Notes: generated by a model not told the origin, from the letters alone. Shown: positions 30,977 through 40,207, counted from the stretch's first letter. The stretch is 64,000 bases of DNA from Gaiella sp. (GCA_027493885.1 JAOSJZ010000001.1:2474622-2538621); one strand, 5' to 3'. Program-made: numbers and translations.

Positions 30977-32658
30977 GAGCCGGGCTCCGCGAGCGGGTCG
31001 GCCACGCGCACCTCGGCCACGAGGGTCGTTCCCGCGCCCGGCGACGACTCGACGGTGAGCCGTCCGCCGACGAGCTCGACGCGCTCGCGCATCCCGACGA
31101 AGCCGAGCGCTCCCGCCCGGACCTCGTCCGGCCGGAACCCCTGACCGTCGTCCTCGATCACGACCACGACCGACTCCTGCTTGCGCACGAGCGTGATGCT
31201 GACACGGTGGGCGGACGCGTGCTTCACCACGTTCGTCAGCGCCTCCTGGACGATCCGGTAGAGCACCGTCTCGGTCTCGGGTGGCAGCCGCCGGTCGCCG
31301 AGCCGGGCCTCGACGTCGATCGTGAGCGTGGACTGCTCGGAGAGGTTCGAGACGAGCCGTTCGACCGCGGGCACGAGCCCGAAGTCGTCGAGCGCGCTCG
31401 GGCGGAGCTCGACGGCGAGACGGCGGACGTCCTGCAGCGTCGTCGCGACGAGCTCGCGGATCGCCGCGGTGGCCTCCTGCGCGCCGGCCGTCTCCATCAC
31501 CTCGTCGAGCTGCCTGAGCCCGAGCAGGATCGACGTCAGCGCCTGGCCCGTCTCGTCGTGGAGCTCGCGTGCGAGTCGAGCCCGCTCGAGCTCCTGGGCC
31601 TCGACGACGCGCCGGAGGGCGTCGCGACTCACCCGCTCCGAGAGGTCGACCGCGATCGACGCACGGGCGACGAGCGACTCGGCGAGGCGGACGTCCTCCT
31701 CGTCGAAGCGGGGATCGCCCGTGACCTTGTCGTGCACGGCGACGACCCCGATCGGCCTGCCGCGCACCGCGAGCGGGAGGTACATCGCCGAGGTGATGCC
31801 GACCTCCCTCGCAAAGCGCTGGTCGACCTCGGGGTCGCCGACGACGGCATCCACGCGCTCGGTGTGCCCGCGCTCGAGCACATGGCCGACCTTCGTCGTG
31901 CGGAGATCGAACCGCTTGCCGACGAGGGAGTCGGCCCCCGCGGCGGCCTTGACGGCGAGCGAGCCCTGGCCGTCGGGCAGCGCGATGAGGACGAGGCGAG
32001 CCTCGACCAGGTCGCGCATCCTGCGCGCGACCAGGTCGAGCAGCGGCTCGAGCTCGACCTCGGAGGCCAGCGCGTTGCCGATCTCGTTGACACCCTCGAG
32101 CTGTCGCAGCCACCGCGTTGACGACTCGTACAGGCGCGCGTTCTCGATCGCGACCGCCGCCTGAGCTGCGAGGAGCTGCGTCAGCTCCTCGTCCTCCGCC
32201 GTGAAGTCGGCGCCGCCCGCCTTCTCGGTCAGGTAGAGGTTGCCGTACGCGATGCCGCGGAGCACGATCGGCACGCCGAGGAACGTCCTCATCGGAGGAT
32301 GGTTGGGAGGGAAGCCGACCGAGCGGGGGTCATCCGCGATGTCGTGCAACCGGAGCGGCTTCGTCTCGCGGATGAGGACGCCGAGAATGCCGCGGCCGTG
32401 GGGCACTTCGCCGATCGCCTCGTACGTCGCGCGGTCGATGCCCGTGGTGAAGAACCGCTCGAGACGGTGCCCGGATGGAGCGATCACGCCGAGGGCGGCA
32501 TAGCGGGCCTCGGTGAGCTCTGCGGCGATCTCGACGAGCCGCTGGAGCAGAGCGTCGAGCGAAAGCTCCGAGTTGAGCGCGATGCCGGCATCGATGAGGC
32601 TGCGCAGCCTTCCCGGCGGCGCCGTCGTCACGGCGCCCGAGACGCGCGGCTCCTGCAT
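30973..32658 (-). CDS. GAF-GAF sensor histidine kinase, DosS/DevS-like
   Basis: This 561-residue cytoplasmic kinase has GAF-1 at about residues 25-175, GAF-2 at about 190-345, HisKA_3 at about 360-425 (LARELHDETGQALTSILLGL, with the phospho-His in HDETGQ) and HATPase at about 455-555 (RIVQEALTNVVKHASAHRVS, VIEDDGQGFRPDE, GFVGMRERVELVGGRL). GAF-1 contains PLRLHDIADDPRSVGFPPNH followed by PPMRTFLGVPI, the stretch that in mycobacterial DosS/DosT surrounds the heme-ligand His; the His before PPM is kept. A heme-based redox, oxygen or NO sensor is therefore plausible (inference). It is co-translated with the NarL-type regulator. Surrounding USP, Hsp20 and CBS genes fit a hypoxia or dormancy regulon. 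Confidence 0.88.
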   Translation of the reverse strand: MQEPRVSGAVTTAPPGRLRSLIDAGIALNSELSLDALLQRLVEIAAELTEARYAALGVIAPSGHRLERFFTTGIDRATYEAIGEVPHGRGILGVLIRETKPLRLHDIADDPRSVGFPPNHPPMRTFLGVPIVLRGIAYGNLYLTEKAGGADFTAEDEELTQLLAAQAAVAIENARLYESSTRWLRQLEGVNEIGNALASEVELEPLLDLVARRMRDLVEARLVLIALPDGQGSLAVKAAAGADSLVGKRFDLRTTKVGHVLERGHTERVDAVVGDPEVDQRFAREVGITSAMYLPLAVRGRPIGVVAVHDKVTGDPRFDEEDVRLAESLVARASIAVDLSERVSRDALRRVVEAQELERARLARELHDETGQALTSILLGLRQLDEVMETAGAQEATAAIRELVATTLQDVRRLAVELRPSALDDFGLVPAVERLVSNLSEQSTLTIDVEARLGDRRLPPETETVLYRIVQEALTNVVKHASAHRVSITLVRKQESVVVVIEDDGQGFRPDEVRAGALGFVGMRERVELVGGRLTVESSPGAGTTLVAEVRVADPLAEPGS

Positions 32659-32700
32659 GCGGTCGTTTCTACCAGGGAAGACGCTGCGGCGTGCGGTCGG

Positions 32701-32820
32701 TCAGGTGCCCGGGAAGAGCCAGAGCGTCCCGAGCAGGGCTGCGAGCAGCGCGACGACGCACCAGAGCGCGAACCTCAGGTTGGCGTCCGCGTCGCTTCCG
32801 CGCTCCGGAGCCCCTCTCAC
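32701..32820 (-). CDS. Small single-TM protein (39 residues)
   Basis: The GTG start overlaps the stop of the Gre-factor gene by 4 bp (GTGA), so it is translationally coupled. The product has a charged start (MRGAPERGSDADANLR) and one helix (FALWCVVALLAALLGTLWLF) before a short PGT end. I do not recognise it; it is probably a membrane-anchored micropeptide. It lies between the Gre factor and the DosS-like kinase on the same strand. Confidence 0.5.
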   Translation of the reverse strand: MRGAPERGSDADANLRFALWCVVALLAALLGTLWLFPGT

Positions 32821-33341
32821 GCGGCTCTTCGCGCCGGCTGGCGCGAGCCGGCGCTGACGGCCAGCACCTCGAGCACGATCGTCCCCCGCGGTGTCTGCAC
32901 CTCCACCACGTCGCCCTTCCGGCGCCCCACGAGGGCCCGGCCCACCGGGGCGCCGAGCGAGACGCGGCCGTTGCCCACGTCGGCCTCGACAGCGCCGACG
33001 AGCTCGTACTGCGCAACCTCGCCCGTCGCCGTGTCGCGGACCCGGACGAACGTCCCGAGACCGGCCGCGCCGTCGCGCGCCGGCGTGACGACGCGAGCGC
33101 TCGCGATCTGGGACTCGAGCACGGCGATCCGCCGCTCGAGCTGTGCGTGCTCGTCGAGGAGGTCGAGCAGCGCGGGGTTGTCGGCCACGTCGCCGTCGGC
33201 GCGCGCCTCGCGAAGACGCTCCGCGAGCTCGCGGCGGCGGACGTCCCGCAGCTCCTCGAGCTCATGCCGAAGCCGCTCGAAGCCGTCGGCCGTGATCAGC
33301 TGACCGTCCTCGACGTCGTACTCCGTGCCCACCGCGCTCAC
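32817..33341 (-). CDS. GreA/GreB-family transcription elongation factor
   Basis: This 174-residue protein has an N-terminal coiled coil at residues about 20-85 (GFERLRHELEELRDVRRREL, AERLREARADGDVADNPALL, EHAQLERRIAVLESQI) and a C-terminal FKBP-like domain at 90-165 (GTFVRVRDTATGEVAQYELV, GRVSLGAPVGRALVGRRKGD, VVEVQTPRGTIVLEVL). Gre factors enter the RNA polymerase secondary channel and stimulate cleavage of backtracked RNA. The coiled-coil tip reads DGDVADNPALLD instead of the usual GDLSENAEY, keeping the acidic residues, so activity may be retained or altered. The start is GTG 33341, 5 nt after AGGAGG. This is probably an accessory paralogue rather than the housekeeping GreA. Confidence 0.88.
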   Translation of the reverse strand: MSAVGTEYDVEDGQLITADGFERLRHELEELRDVRRRELAERLREARADGDVADNPALLDLLDEHAQLERRIAVLESQIASARVVTPARDGAAGLGTFVRVRDTATGEVAQYELVGAVEADVGNGRVSLGAPVGRALVGRRKGDVVEVQTPRGTIVLEVLAVSAGSRQPARRAA

Positions 33342-33481
33342 CGCAGCCTCCTTGTCGCCGTTCTCCACAGGTCGACGGGGCCAGAAGCGATCGGCCCCGT
33401 GGGACAAGTGTCGCCGTCGAGGCCGGGCCCGGCCATGGGGTCTCGGCCCCATCTCGCTCGCCGGCGGCTACCGTCGGACGG

Positions 33482-34444
33482 GTGAGAGTCGGCCTCTTCT
33501 GGCGCGTCTTCGCCGTCAACGCCGGGTTCCTGGCGCTTCTCGCCCTCCTGTTGCTGGTCACGCCCGTGACGATCAGCGCCCCGATCGCGCTCACCGAGGC
33601 GGCGATCGTGCTCGTCGCCCTGGTCATCGCGCTCGTCGCGAACGCCCTGCTCCTGCGGCGAACGTTCGGCCCGCTCGACCGGCTCGTGCGCCGGATGGGC
33701 ACCGTCGACCTGCTGGAGCCGGGGCAGCGGCTCGAGGTCGAGCACGACGACGAGGTCGGACGCGTCGTCGAGGCGTTCAACGGGATGCTGGAGCGGCTGG
33801 AGGCGGAGCGCCGCGAGCGCGGGCGCCGGGTGCTCGCGGCGCAGGAGGCGGAGCGGGTCGGAATCGCCCGAGACCTCCACGACGAGGTGGGGCAGGCGCT
33901 GACCGGCGTCCTCCTGCAGCTCGGCTCCATCACGGTGAGCTCGGCGGAGGGCCGGCAGGAGCTGGAGGAGGCACGGCGCTCGGTCCGTTCGGCGCTCGGC
34001 GAAGTGCGGCGGATCTCGAGCGAGTTGCGCCCCGAGATGCTCGCCGACCTCGGCCTCGTGAGCGCCCTCACCGAGCTGACGCGGACGTTCGGCCGCGCCG
34101 CACGCATCCGGGTGGAGCCGAGCTTCGACGCGGCGCTGCCACGCCTCTCGGCCGAGACCGAGCTCGCGCTCTACCGGATCGCGCAGGAGAGCCTGACGAA
34201 CGTCGCGCGGCATGCCCGCGCGAGCCGCGTCCAGGTCGACCTGAAGGCGGACGAATCGCGCGTCCTCCTCGTCGTCCGCGACGACGGCGTCGGTCTCGAC
34301 GGTGCCTCCACAGAGTACGGCGGCCTTCGCGGCATGCGCGAGCGAGCGGTGCTCGTCGGTGGCGCGCTCGAGATCCGCGAGCCGGCGGCAGGCGGGGTCG
34401 AGGTACGGGTCGAGGTGCCTGCAGACGGCTCCGGAGGCGGCTGA
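33482..34444 (+). CDS. HAMP-type membrane histidine kinase (NarL-system)
   Basis: This 320-residue kinase has two helices at residues about 8-55 ([39 protein letters not shown]) with almost no periplasmic loop. HAMP follows at 56-110 ([38 protein letters not shown]), then HisKA_3 at 120-185 ([20 protein letters not shown]) and HATPase at 220-315 ([53 protein letters not shown]). The short loop suggests sensing within the membrane or through a partner. It is followed with a 1-bp overlap (TGATG) by its response regulator. It is divergent from the Gre-factor gene. Confidence 0.9.
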   Translation: MRVGLFWRVFAVNAGFLALLALLLLVTPVTISAPIALTEAAIVLVALVIALVANALLLRRTFGPLDRLVRRMGTVDLLEPGQRLEVEHDDEVGRVVEAFNGMLERLEAERRERGRRVLAAQEAERVGIARDLHDEVGQALTGVLLQLGSITVSSAEGRQELEEARRSVRSALGEVRRISSELRPEMLADLGLVSALTELTRTFGRAARIRVEPSFDAALPRLSAETELALYRIAQESLTNVARHARASRVQVDLKADESRVLLVVRDDGVGLDGASTEYGGLRGMRERAVLVGGALEIREPAAGGVEVRVEVPADGSGGG

Positions 34445-35100
34445 TGCCCATACCGCTCGTCACCCGGATCCTCGTCGCAGACGACCACGCGCTGGTTCGC
34501 TCCGGCCTGCGCAAGGTGCTGGACGCCGAGGCCGACCTGCAGGTCGTCGCGGAGGCCGAGGACGGCGCCGAGGCGGTCGAGAAGGCGCTCTCGGAGGACG
34601 TCGACCTTGCGATCCTCGACGTCTCGATGCCGCGCCTGACCGGGATCCAGGCGGCCGCGCAGCTGCACCGGGTGCGCCCCGGGCTCCGTGTGCTGATGCT
34701 CTCGATGCACGACAGCGAGCAGTTCCTCTTCGAGTCGCTCCGGGCGGGCGCCTCCGGGTACGTCCTCAAGTCCGGTGCCGACACGGACGTCGTCGAGGCC
34801 GTTCGCGCCGCCATGCGCGGCGATTCCTTCCTCTACCCCTCCGCGGTGGCGACACTCGCGCGGGATCATCTCGAGCGCGACGCCGCGGGCAAGAAGTCGT
34901 TCGACGTCCTCACTCCGCGCGAGCTCGAGGTCGTGAAGCTGATCGCCGAGGCCTACACCTCGAAGGAGATCGCGAGCGAGCTCGTGATCAGCGTCAAGAC
35001 GGTGGAGCGCCACCGCGAGAACATCCTCGAGAAGCTCGGGATGCGCGACCGCGTCGAGCTGACGCGCTATGCGATCCGGCGCGGCCTCATCCAGCCGTAG
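34444..35100 (+). CDS. NarL/LuxR-family response regulator
   Basis: This 218-residue protein has a receiver at residues 8-125 ([20 protein letters not shown] with the full acidic pair, [13 protein letters not shown] with the phospho-Asp, [31 protein letters not shown] with Lys) and a LuxR-type HTH at 150-210 ([40 protein letters not shown]). The ATG overlaps the last base of the kinase stop, so the pair is co-translated. The last 14 bp overlap convergently with the ferredoxin gene end. Targets are unknown. Confidence 0.92.
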   Translation: MPIPLVTRILVADDHALVRSGLRKVLDAEADLQVVAEAEDGAEAVEKALSEDVDLAILDVSMPRLTGIQAAAQLHRVRPGLRVLMLSMHDSEQFLFESLRAGASGYVLKSGADTDVVEAVRAAMRGDSFLYPSAVATLARDHLERDAAGKKSFDVLTPRELEVVKLIAEAYTSKEIASELVISVKTVERHRENILEKLGMRDRVELTRYAIRRGLIQP

Positions 35101-35406
35101 CGCTGCGGCCGGGGACCGCCGGAAGCTCGTGCTCGGCGAGGTAGGCGTCGACGAGGACGTCGACGGGCCCGGTCCCTCCAGGTACGCGGTGTTGATCGCG
35201 GTGAAGGCCGCCCACTTGTCGGGGAGCGCATCCTCCGGGAAGATCGCCTCGACCGGGCACTCCGGCTCGCACGCGCCGCAGTCGATGCACTCGTCCGGGT
35301 CGATCACGAGCATGCGCGCGACCTCGTGGATGCAGTCGACGGGACAGACGTCGACGCACGAGCGGTCCTTGACGTCGATGCACGGCTCCGCGATCACGTA
35401 GGTCAT
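35087..35406 (-). CDS. fdxA: Seven-iron (3Fe-4S/4Fe-4S) ferredoxin, 1-base frameshift near the C-terminus
   Basis: This is a bacterial 7Fe ferredoxin. [20 protein letters not shown] and CPVDC supply the 3Fe-4S cluster and the last ligand of the second, and [12 protein letters not shown] the 4Fe-4S cluster. The typical [20 protein letters not shown] follows. At the GGGACCGGG segment (about 35168-35178) the first frame runs on into an Arg/Ser-rich sequence antisense to the response regulator, whereas the other frame gives [20 protein letters not shown] and stops at 35087, the natural end for about 106 residues. One missing G explains this. It carries electrons at low potential in the cytoplasm. 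AGGAG lies 6 nt before the ATG; AT-rich promoter elements lie upstream. Confidence 0.85.
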
Positions 35407-35424
35407 TGACGCTCCTTCAACGCG

Positions 35425-35450
35425 ATTGTACCTTTTTACATATTACATAA
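35425..35450 (-). promoter_or_regulatory. AT-rich promoter/operator upstream of the ferredoxin gene
   Basis: In an otherwise very GC-rich window this short stretch is AT-rich. On the minus strand TACAAT (35425-35430) makes a good -10 about 20 bp before the ferredoxin start. Two direct repeats TTACAT (35436-35441 and 35443-35448 on the plus strand) occupy the -35 area and could be an activator site. The same stretch lies 180 bp upstream of the cytochrome oxidase operon. Confidence 0.45.
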
Positions 35451-35633
35451 CAGAAATACTTACGACCGTGGGTCGGCGCGGGGCCGGGCGATGTCCGTGC
35501 CTTGCCCGAGCCGGGCGCGACCCGGGCTCCCGACGGTTCGGATTTGCGGGGGCGCACGGCGTCTGATGAGAATGGCCCACGTCGTGATCGGGTTTGTTCA
35601 GTCCGGGGTACGCCGGCGCCATGAGGTGGTGAG

Positions 35634-36166
35634 ATGCTCGAGTACGGTGACACCCAGATAGCGGTCGCGATCGTCTTCGGCGTGCTCGCGCTCGCGATCG
35701 TCGGAGTCACGCTGGCGATCGTCGTCCACGCCAAGGCCGACATCCCGTACGAGGACGTCTCTCGCGAGGCGTACCGGTTCCGCCGCCCGTGGCTCGCGTT
35801 CCTCGTCGGGCTGCTCGTGCTCGTCGTCGGGTTCACCTTCGTCGTGTTGCCCTACGCGAGCGGCGGCAGCCCTCGACGACGGTGAAGGTCGCGGGCGGCC
35901 AGTTCTACTGGACGATCGACCCGGCCGTGCTACCGGCCCACACGAAGATCCGCTTCGACGTCACCGCGGTCGACGTCAACCACGGCTTCGGCATCTACGA
36001 CCCCGACGGCCGGCTGATCGGCTCGGTGCAGGCGATGCCGGGCTACGTCAACGACCTCCGGCTCACCTTCGACAAGGTCGGCGAGTACCGGATCCGCTGC
36101 CTCGAGTACTGCGGCCTGAGCCACCACGACATGGTTGCCTCCTTCAGAGTCGAGGAGCAGGCGTAG
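35634..36166 (+). CDS. coxB: Cytochrome c oxidase subunit II (CuA), interrupted by a 1-base frameshift
   Basis: The N-terminal half has two membrane helices (IAVAIVFGVLALAIVGVTLA and AFLVGLLVLVVGFTFVVLPY), the usual hairpin anchor. At the CCC run near 35870 the first frame ends, while the other frame continues STTVKVAGGQFYWTID, DVTAVDVNHGFGIYDPDGRL and the CuA-site RCLEYCGLSHHDMVASF (C-x-E-x-C-G-x2-H-x2-M). Adding one C restores a protein of about 176 residues. It accepts electrons from cytochrome c at the outer membrane face and passes them to subunit I. The stop overlaps the start of subunit I (TAGTG). The short length is typical of the ba3-type rather than the aa3-type. Confidence 0.85.
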
Positions 36167-38154
36167 TGGAAGCGGGCACCGTCAGCGTCGTCCATCCCCG
36201 CGGCACCGAGTTGCTCGCGACCGCGCGCGTCGACGAGCGCCGCATCGCCTGGCTCTTCGTCTGCACCGGGATCGCCCTCTTCGGCGTGATGGGCCTGATG
36301 GGGCTCGCGATGCGCCTCAACCAGGCCGAAGTGGTCACGCTCTCCGACTCGTGGTTCTACCGGCTGATGACGCTGCACGGGGCGGGGATGCTCGTCGCCG
36401 TGCTGCTGGCCGCGATGGGCGCGCTCTGGTTCACCCTCCGCGCCACGGTGCCGCTGCACCTCGGCCGGATGGTGTTCACGTACCTCTCGATCCTCGGGGG
36501 CGCCGTGCTCGTCCTGATCGCCGTGCTCATCGGCGGCTTCGCGGCGGGCTGGACGTTCCTCTGGCCGCTCCCGTTCGACTCCTTCGGCGCGTGGCGGCCG
36601 TGGTCGACGGACGTCTTTCTCGTGGGGCTCCTGCTCGTCGGCGCCGGCTTCTTCGTCTTCTGCCTCGACGTGCTGATGCAGACGACTGCGACCTACGGCG
36701 GCCTCCAGCGCGCGCTCGGCATCTCGTACCTGCGCAACCGCGACGACTCGCCGCCGCCGCCCGTCGCGCTGGCGGCGATGGCCGTCGCGATCGAGGGGCT
36801 CATCGCGACCGCGGTGGGGACGACGATCGTCGTTGCGCTGATCGGCCGCGCGATCGACTCGGGCCTCGAGATGGACGCGCTCTGGGCGAAGAACCTGACG
36901 TACATGTTCGGCCACTCGATCTTCAACCTCGTCATCTACCTGTTCGCCGGGGCGGTGTACGTCCTCCTCCCCGGCTACGCGGGCCGGCCCTGGAAGACGA
37001 CCAAGCCGATCGTCGTCGCCTGGCTGTTCACGATCGTGTTCGTGGCGACGGCGTACGGTCACCACCTCTACATGGACTTCGTTCAGCCGGCGTGGGCCTC
37101 GGGGGTCGCGAGCATCGCCTCGTTCGGCGCCGCACTCCCGCCCGCAGTCGTGACGATCTTCACCGGCGTCGTCCTGATCTGGGGCTCGCGTTACCGCTGG
37201 ACGCTCGCCTCGACGCTCCTCTACCTCGGCTTCATGGGCTGGGCGATCGGCGGCACGGGCGCCGTGATCGACTCCCTGATCCCGCTCAACTTCAAGTTCC
37301 ACAACACGCTCTGGGTCGCGGGGCACTTCCACACCTACCTGCTGATGGGCGTCGTCCTCTGGACGTTCGCGCTCTTCGTGCGGATGCTCGAGGAGAGCGC
37401 CGGCCGCACCGCGCGCGACGGCGTCTCCGCGTTCTCGCTCGGCGCCCTGCTCGTCGGCGGCTACGGGCTCGTCGGCGTCTGGTACGTCTCCGGCGCGCTC
37501 GGCGTTCCGCGCCGGTGGGCGATCCACCCCGAGGGGTCGGCGGGCTACAGCCTCGTCGCGAGCATCTTCGCGATCGTCTTCGCCGTCGGATTCCTGGTGC
37601 TGCTGCTCGAGTGCCTGCGGCTCGCGCGGATCGCGAGCGTCCAGCGCTGGGAGCGCATCCCGGCGCCCCGCCGCTCGTTGCCCGCCCGCGCCGCGCCCGA
37701 GCCGCTCCTCTCGACCGGGTACCAGTTCGCGGCGGTCTGCGCGGCCACGGTCGTGTTCGTCGGCTCGTACGCCCCGCCGATCACCGACGCGGTCGAGTCG
37801 AGCATCCGCTACCACCACCTCCAGCACGCCGCGATGTACCTCGTCGGGCTGCTCGTCGGCGTCGCCTTCGCCTCGCTGCCCGCGGTCTTCGCGCGGATCC
37901 GCAGCCATCCGAATCTCGGGATCACGCTCGTCATCGCCGCGCCGGTCGTGATGATGCTCGGAATGGTGCCCGCGGTCTACGAGTCCCTCGAGCCCAACTG
38001 GGGGCTGCACCTGCTCTACCACATCGGCATGGCGGCGCTCGGAGTGGTCACCGGCCTCGCGGCAGGAGCTCTCGGGCTCGTCGCGGGCCGGCTCGTGTTC
38101 GTGCTCTCGATCGGCATGGCGTTGATGTACGCCGCCGGAGTGACAGGAGGCTGA
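36166..38154 (+). CDS. Heme-copper oxidase subunit I (B-type/ba3-like)
   Basis: This 662-residue protein has about 14 membrane helices. Metal ligands are visible: MTLHGAGMLVAV (low-spin heme His), YMFGHSIFNLVIYL (first CuB His), AYGHHLYMD (the His pair of CuB) and VAGHFHTYLLMG (heme His residues). The helix-VI motif is GHSIFN, not the GHPEVY of A-type oxidases, so the cross-linked Tyr is not in its usual place. No subunit III gene follows; a cytochrome c gene does. It reduces oxygen and pumps protons in the cytoplasmic membrane. The start GTG lies in the stop of subunit II. The branch beyond heme-copper oxidase subunit I is uncertain. Confidence 0.85.
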   Translation: MEAGTVSVVHPRGTELLATARVDERRIAWLFVCTGIALFGVMGLMGLAMRLNQAEVVTLSDSWFYRLMTLHGAGMLVAVLLAAMGALWFTLRATVPLHLGRMVFTYLSILGGAVLVLIAVLIGGFAAGWTFLWPLPFDSFGAWRPWSTDVFLVGLLLVGAGFFVFCLDVLMQTTATYGGLQRALGISYLRNRDDSPPPPVALAAMAVAIEGLIATAVGTTIVVALIGRAIDSGLEMDALWAKNLTYMFGHSIFNLVIYLFAGAVYVLLPGYAGRPWKTTKPIVVAWLFTIVFVATAYGHHLYMDFVQPAWASGVASIASFGAALPPAVVTIFTGVVLIWGSRYRWTLASTLLYLGFMGWAIGGTGAVIDSLIPLNFKFHNTLWVAGHFHTYLLMGVVLWTFALFVRMLEESAGRTARDGVSAFSLGALLVGGYGLVGVWYVSGALGVPRRWAIHPEGSAGYSLVASIFAIVFAVGFLVLLLECLRLARIASVQRWERIPAPRRSLPARAAPEPLLSTGYQFAAVCAATVVFVGSYAPPITDAVESSIRYHHLQHAAMYLVGLLVGVAFASLPAVFARIRSHPNLGITLVIAAPVVMMLGMVPAVYESLEPNWGLHLLYHIGMAALGVVTGLAAGALGLVAGRLVFVLSIGMALMYAAGVTGG

Positions 38155-38155
38155 C

Positions 38156-38740
38156 GTGGCTCAGGCCAAGACCGGCGACGCGCTTTGGAAGTGGATCCTC
38201 GGAGGCATTGCGGCGGGTGCCGCCGTGCTCGGCCTGCTGATCGGAGCGTACGCGATCGGGTACGACCGCGGGCAGGACAACCCGACCGCGGTCGCTCCGA
38301 CGACGCCCGCGCCGCCGGCCGAGACCGAGCCCGAGGCGACCGCGCCGGAGACGACCCCGACCGAGACGACCCCGACCGAGACGACGCCACCGCCCACCGA
38401 GACGCAGCCGGCCGACACCGGTGCGTCGGAGGCGGACCTCGTCGCCCGCGGCGAGGAGCTCTGGAGCTCGACCGGCTGCGCGGGCTGCCACTCGCTCGAC
38501 GGCTCGGCCGGTGTGGGGCCGACGATGCAGGGGCTCGCGGGGTCGACGGTGACGCTCGACGACGGCTCGCAGGTCGCCGCCGACGACGCCTACCTCGAGC
38601 GCGCGATCGTCGATCCGGACGCTCAGGTCGCCGAGGGCGCCCAGGCGGGGATCATGCCCGGAGCCGTCGCCTCGCAGGAGTTCGCGACGCGGCCCGACGA
38701 CGTGGCCGCGCTCGTCGCCTTCATCAAGGCGCAGGGCTGA
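38156..38740 (+). CDS. Membrane-anchored class I cytochrome c
   Basis: This 194-residue protein has an N-terminal anchor (WILGGIAAGAAVLGLLIGAY), a Pro/Thr/Glu-rich linker at residues about 40-95 with the repeat TETTP, and a cytochrome c domain at about 95-190. The heme site is CAGCH (residue about 110) and the axial Met lies in GIMPGAV. The linker is encoded by 15-bp tandem DNA repeats (GAGACGACCCCGACC twice and then diverged). It probably delivers electrons to, or is a fixed subunit of, the oxidase encoded just upstream. GTG 38156 has AGGAGG 5 nt before it. Confidence 0.9.
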   Translation: MAQAKTGDALWKWILGGIAAGAAVLGLLIGAYAIGYDRGQDNPTAVAPTTPAPPAETEPEATAPETTPTETTPTETTPPPTETQPADTGASEADLVARGEELWSSTGCAGCHSLDGSAGVGPTMQGLAGSTVTLDDGSQVAADDAYLERAIVDPDAQVAEGAQAGIMPGAVASQEFATRPDDVAALVAFIKAQG

Positions 38741-38798
38741 GCCCCGGCGACGCGGTCGTCGCACGCGCGATCGCCGGCGCGTCGGCGAGACTTCGGCG

Positions 38799-40207
38799 AT
38801 GGGCACCCAGAGCGCGACGACGGTCTCCGTCGAGCCGATCGACCTCGGGCGCCTCGGGCCGATCGTCGGCGACGGGCGTATCGAGGAGCTTCGCGCGGTC
38901 GCACGTGCGCTCGCGAGCCTGCTCGACGGCAGGCGCATCGTCCACGTCAACTCGACCGCCGCCGGGGGCGGCGTCGCAGAGATGCTGCGAACGCTCGTCG
39001 GCTATACCCGCGGCGCCGGCCTCGCCACCGAGTGGGTGGTGATCGAGGGCGACGCGCCGTTCTTCGCGATCACGAAACGCCTGCACAACGGGCTCTACGG
39101 CGGACCGGGCGACGGCGGCGAGCTCGGCGCGACCGAGCATGCGCACTACGACCGCGTCACGGAACGCAACCTCGAGCTCGTGCGTCCGCTCGTACGCCCC
39201 GGCGACGTCGTGATCGTCCACGACCCCCAGCCCGCGGGGCTCGTCTGGTCGTTCCGCGCGCTCGGCGCACACGTGATCTGGCGCTGCCACGTCGGGCACG
39301 ACGGCGGCAACGAGTGGACGAACCGTGCCTGGCAGTTCCTGCGGTCCTACGTCGAGCCGGCGCACGCCTTCGTCTTCTCGCGCGAGCGCTTCGCCCCGTC
39401 GTGGATCCGCCGCGAGTCGCTCCGGGTGATCCCGCCGTCGATCGACCCCTTCTCGCCCAAGAACCGCGAGCTCGGGCGCGCCGAGCTGCTCGGGCTGCTG
39501 CGGGGCGCCGGCCTCGTCGCGGACGGCGGCGCGCCGCCCGACGCCGTGGCCGTTCGCCCGGCGACCGTCGTCCGCCGCGGATCGCCACCCGGCGCCGGGG
39601 TGCCGCTCGTCGTCCAGGTGTCGCGCTGGGATCCGATGAAGGACATGGCCGGCGTGCTGGCGGGGTTCGTCGAGCATGTCCGGCCGGGCGAGGCGCGGCT
39701 CGTGCTCGCCGGCCCCGAGGTCGACGGAGTCGACGACGACCCCGAGGGCGGGAGGGTATGGCGAGAGACGGTCGCCGCCTGGGAGGCGTTGCCCCCGTCC
39801 TCCCGCGCGCGCGTGCAGCTCGCGGCGATCCCGATGGACGACCTCGTCGAGAACGCGCTCGTCGTCAACGCGCTCCAGCGGCACGCCGCGGTGGTGGTTC
39901 AGAAGAGCCTCGCCGAGGGGTTCGGGCTCACGGTCGCCGAGGCGATGTGGAAGACGAAGCCCGTCGTCGCGAGCGCGGTGGGGGGATCGTCGACCAGGTC
40001 GTCGACGGCGAGACGGGGCTGCTCGTCCGCGATCCCCACGACCTCGCCGGGTTCGGCGCCGCCGTGGAGCGTCTACTGGCCGACCCCGCGGAGGCGGCCC
40101 GGCTGGGGCGGAACGCGCGTCGGCGCGTCGAGCGCCGGTTCCTCGGCGACCGGCACCTGCTCGACTACGCGGAGCTGATCACCGAGCTCGTGGCGAGAAG
40201 CGAATAG
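38799..40207 (+). CDS. TreT-like trehalose synthase (GT4 glycosyltransferase), interrupted by a 1-base frameshift
   Basis: This is a GT4-type glycosyltransferase close in pattern to trehalose glycosyltransferring synthase, which joins NDP-glucose and glucose. The N-domain has VHVNSTAAGGGVAEMLRTLV, VHDPQPAGLVWSFRALG, WRCHVGHDGGNEW and VIPPSIDPFSPKN. The C-domain has PLVVQVSRWDPMKDMAGVLA, AIPMDDLVENALVVNALQRH and QKSLAEGFGLTVAEAMWKTK (the E-x7-E nucleotide-sugar motif). In the run of six G near 39984-39990 the frame breaks; the other frame gives IVDQVVDGETGLLVRDPHDL and runs to a stop at 40205-40207. One missing G restores about 469 residues, with an insertion near residues 225-250 compared with the shortest relatives. 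Trehalose would serve osmotic or desiccation protection. Confidence 0.85.

Noticed and set aside
34171-35406. A 411-residue version of the ferredoxin
   Set aside because: The extension is antisense to the response regulator and lacks domain features. A one-base indel and a normal end at 35087 explain the data better.
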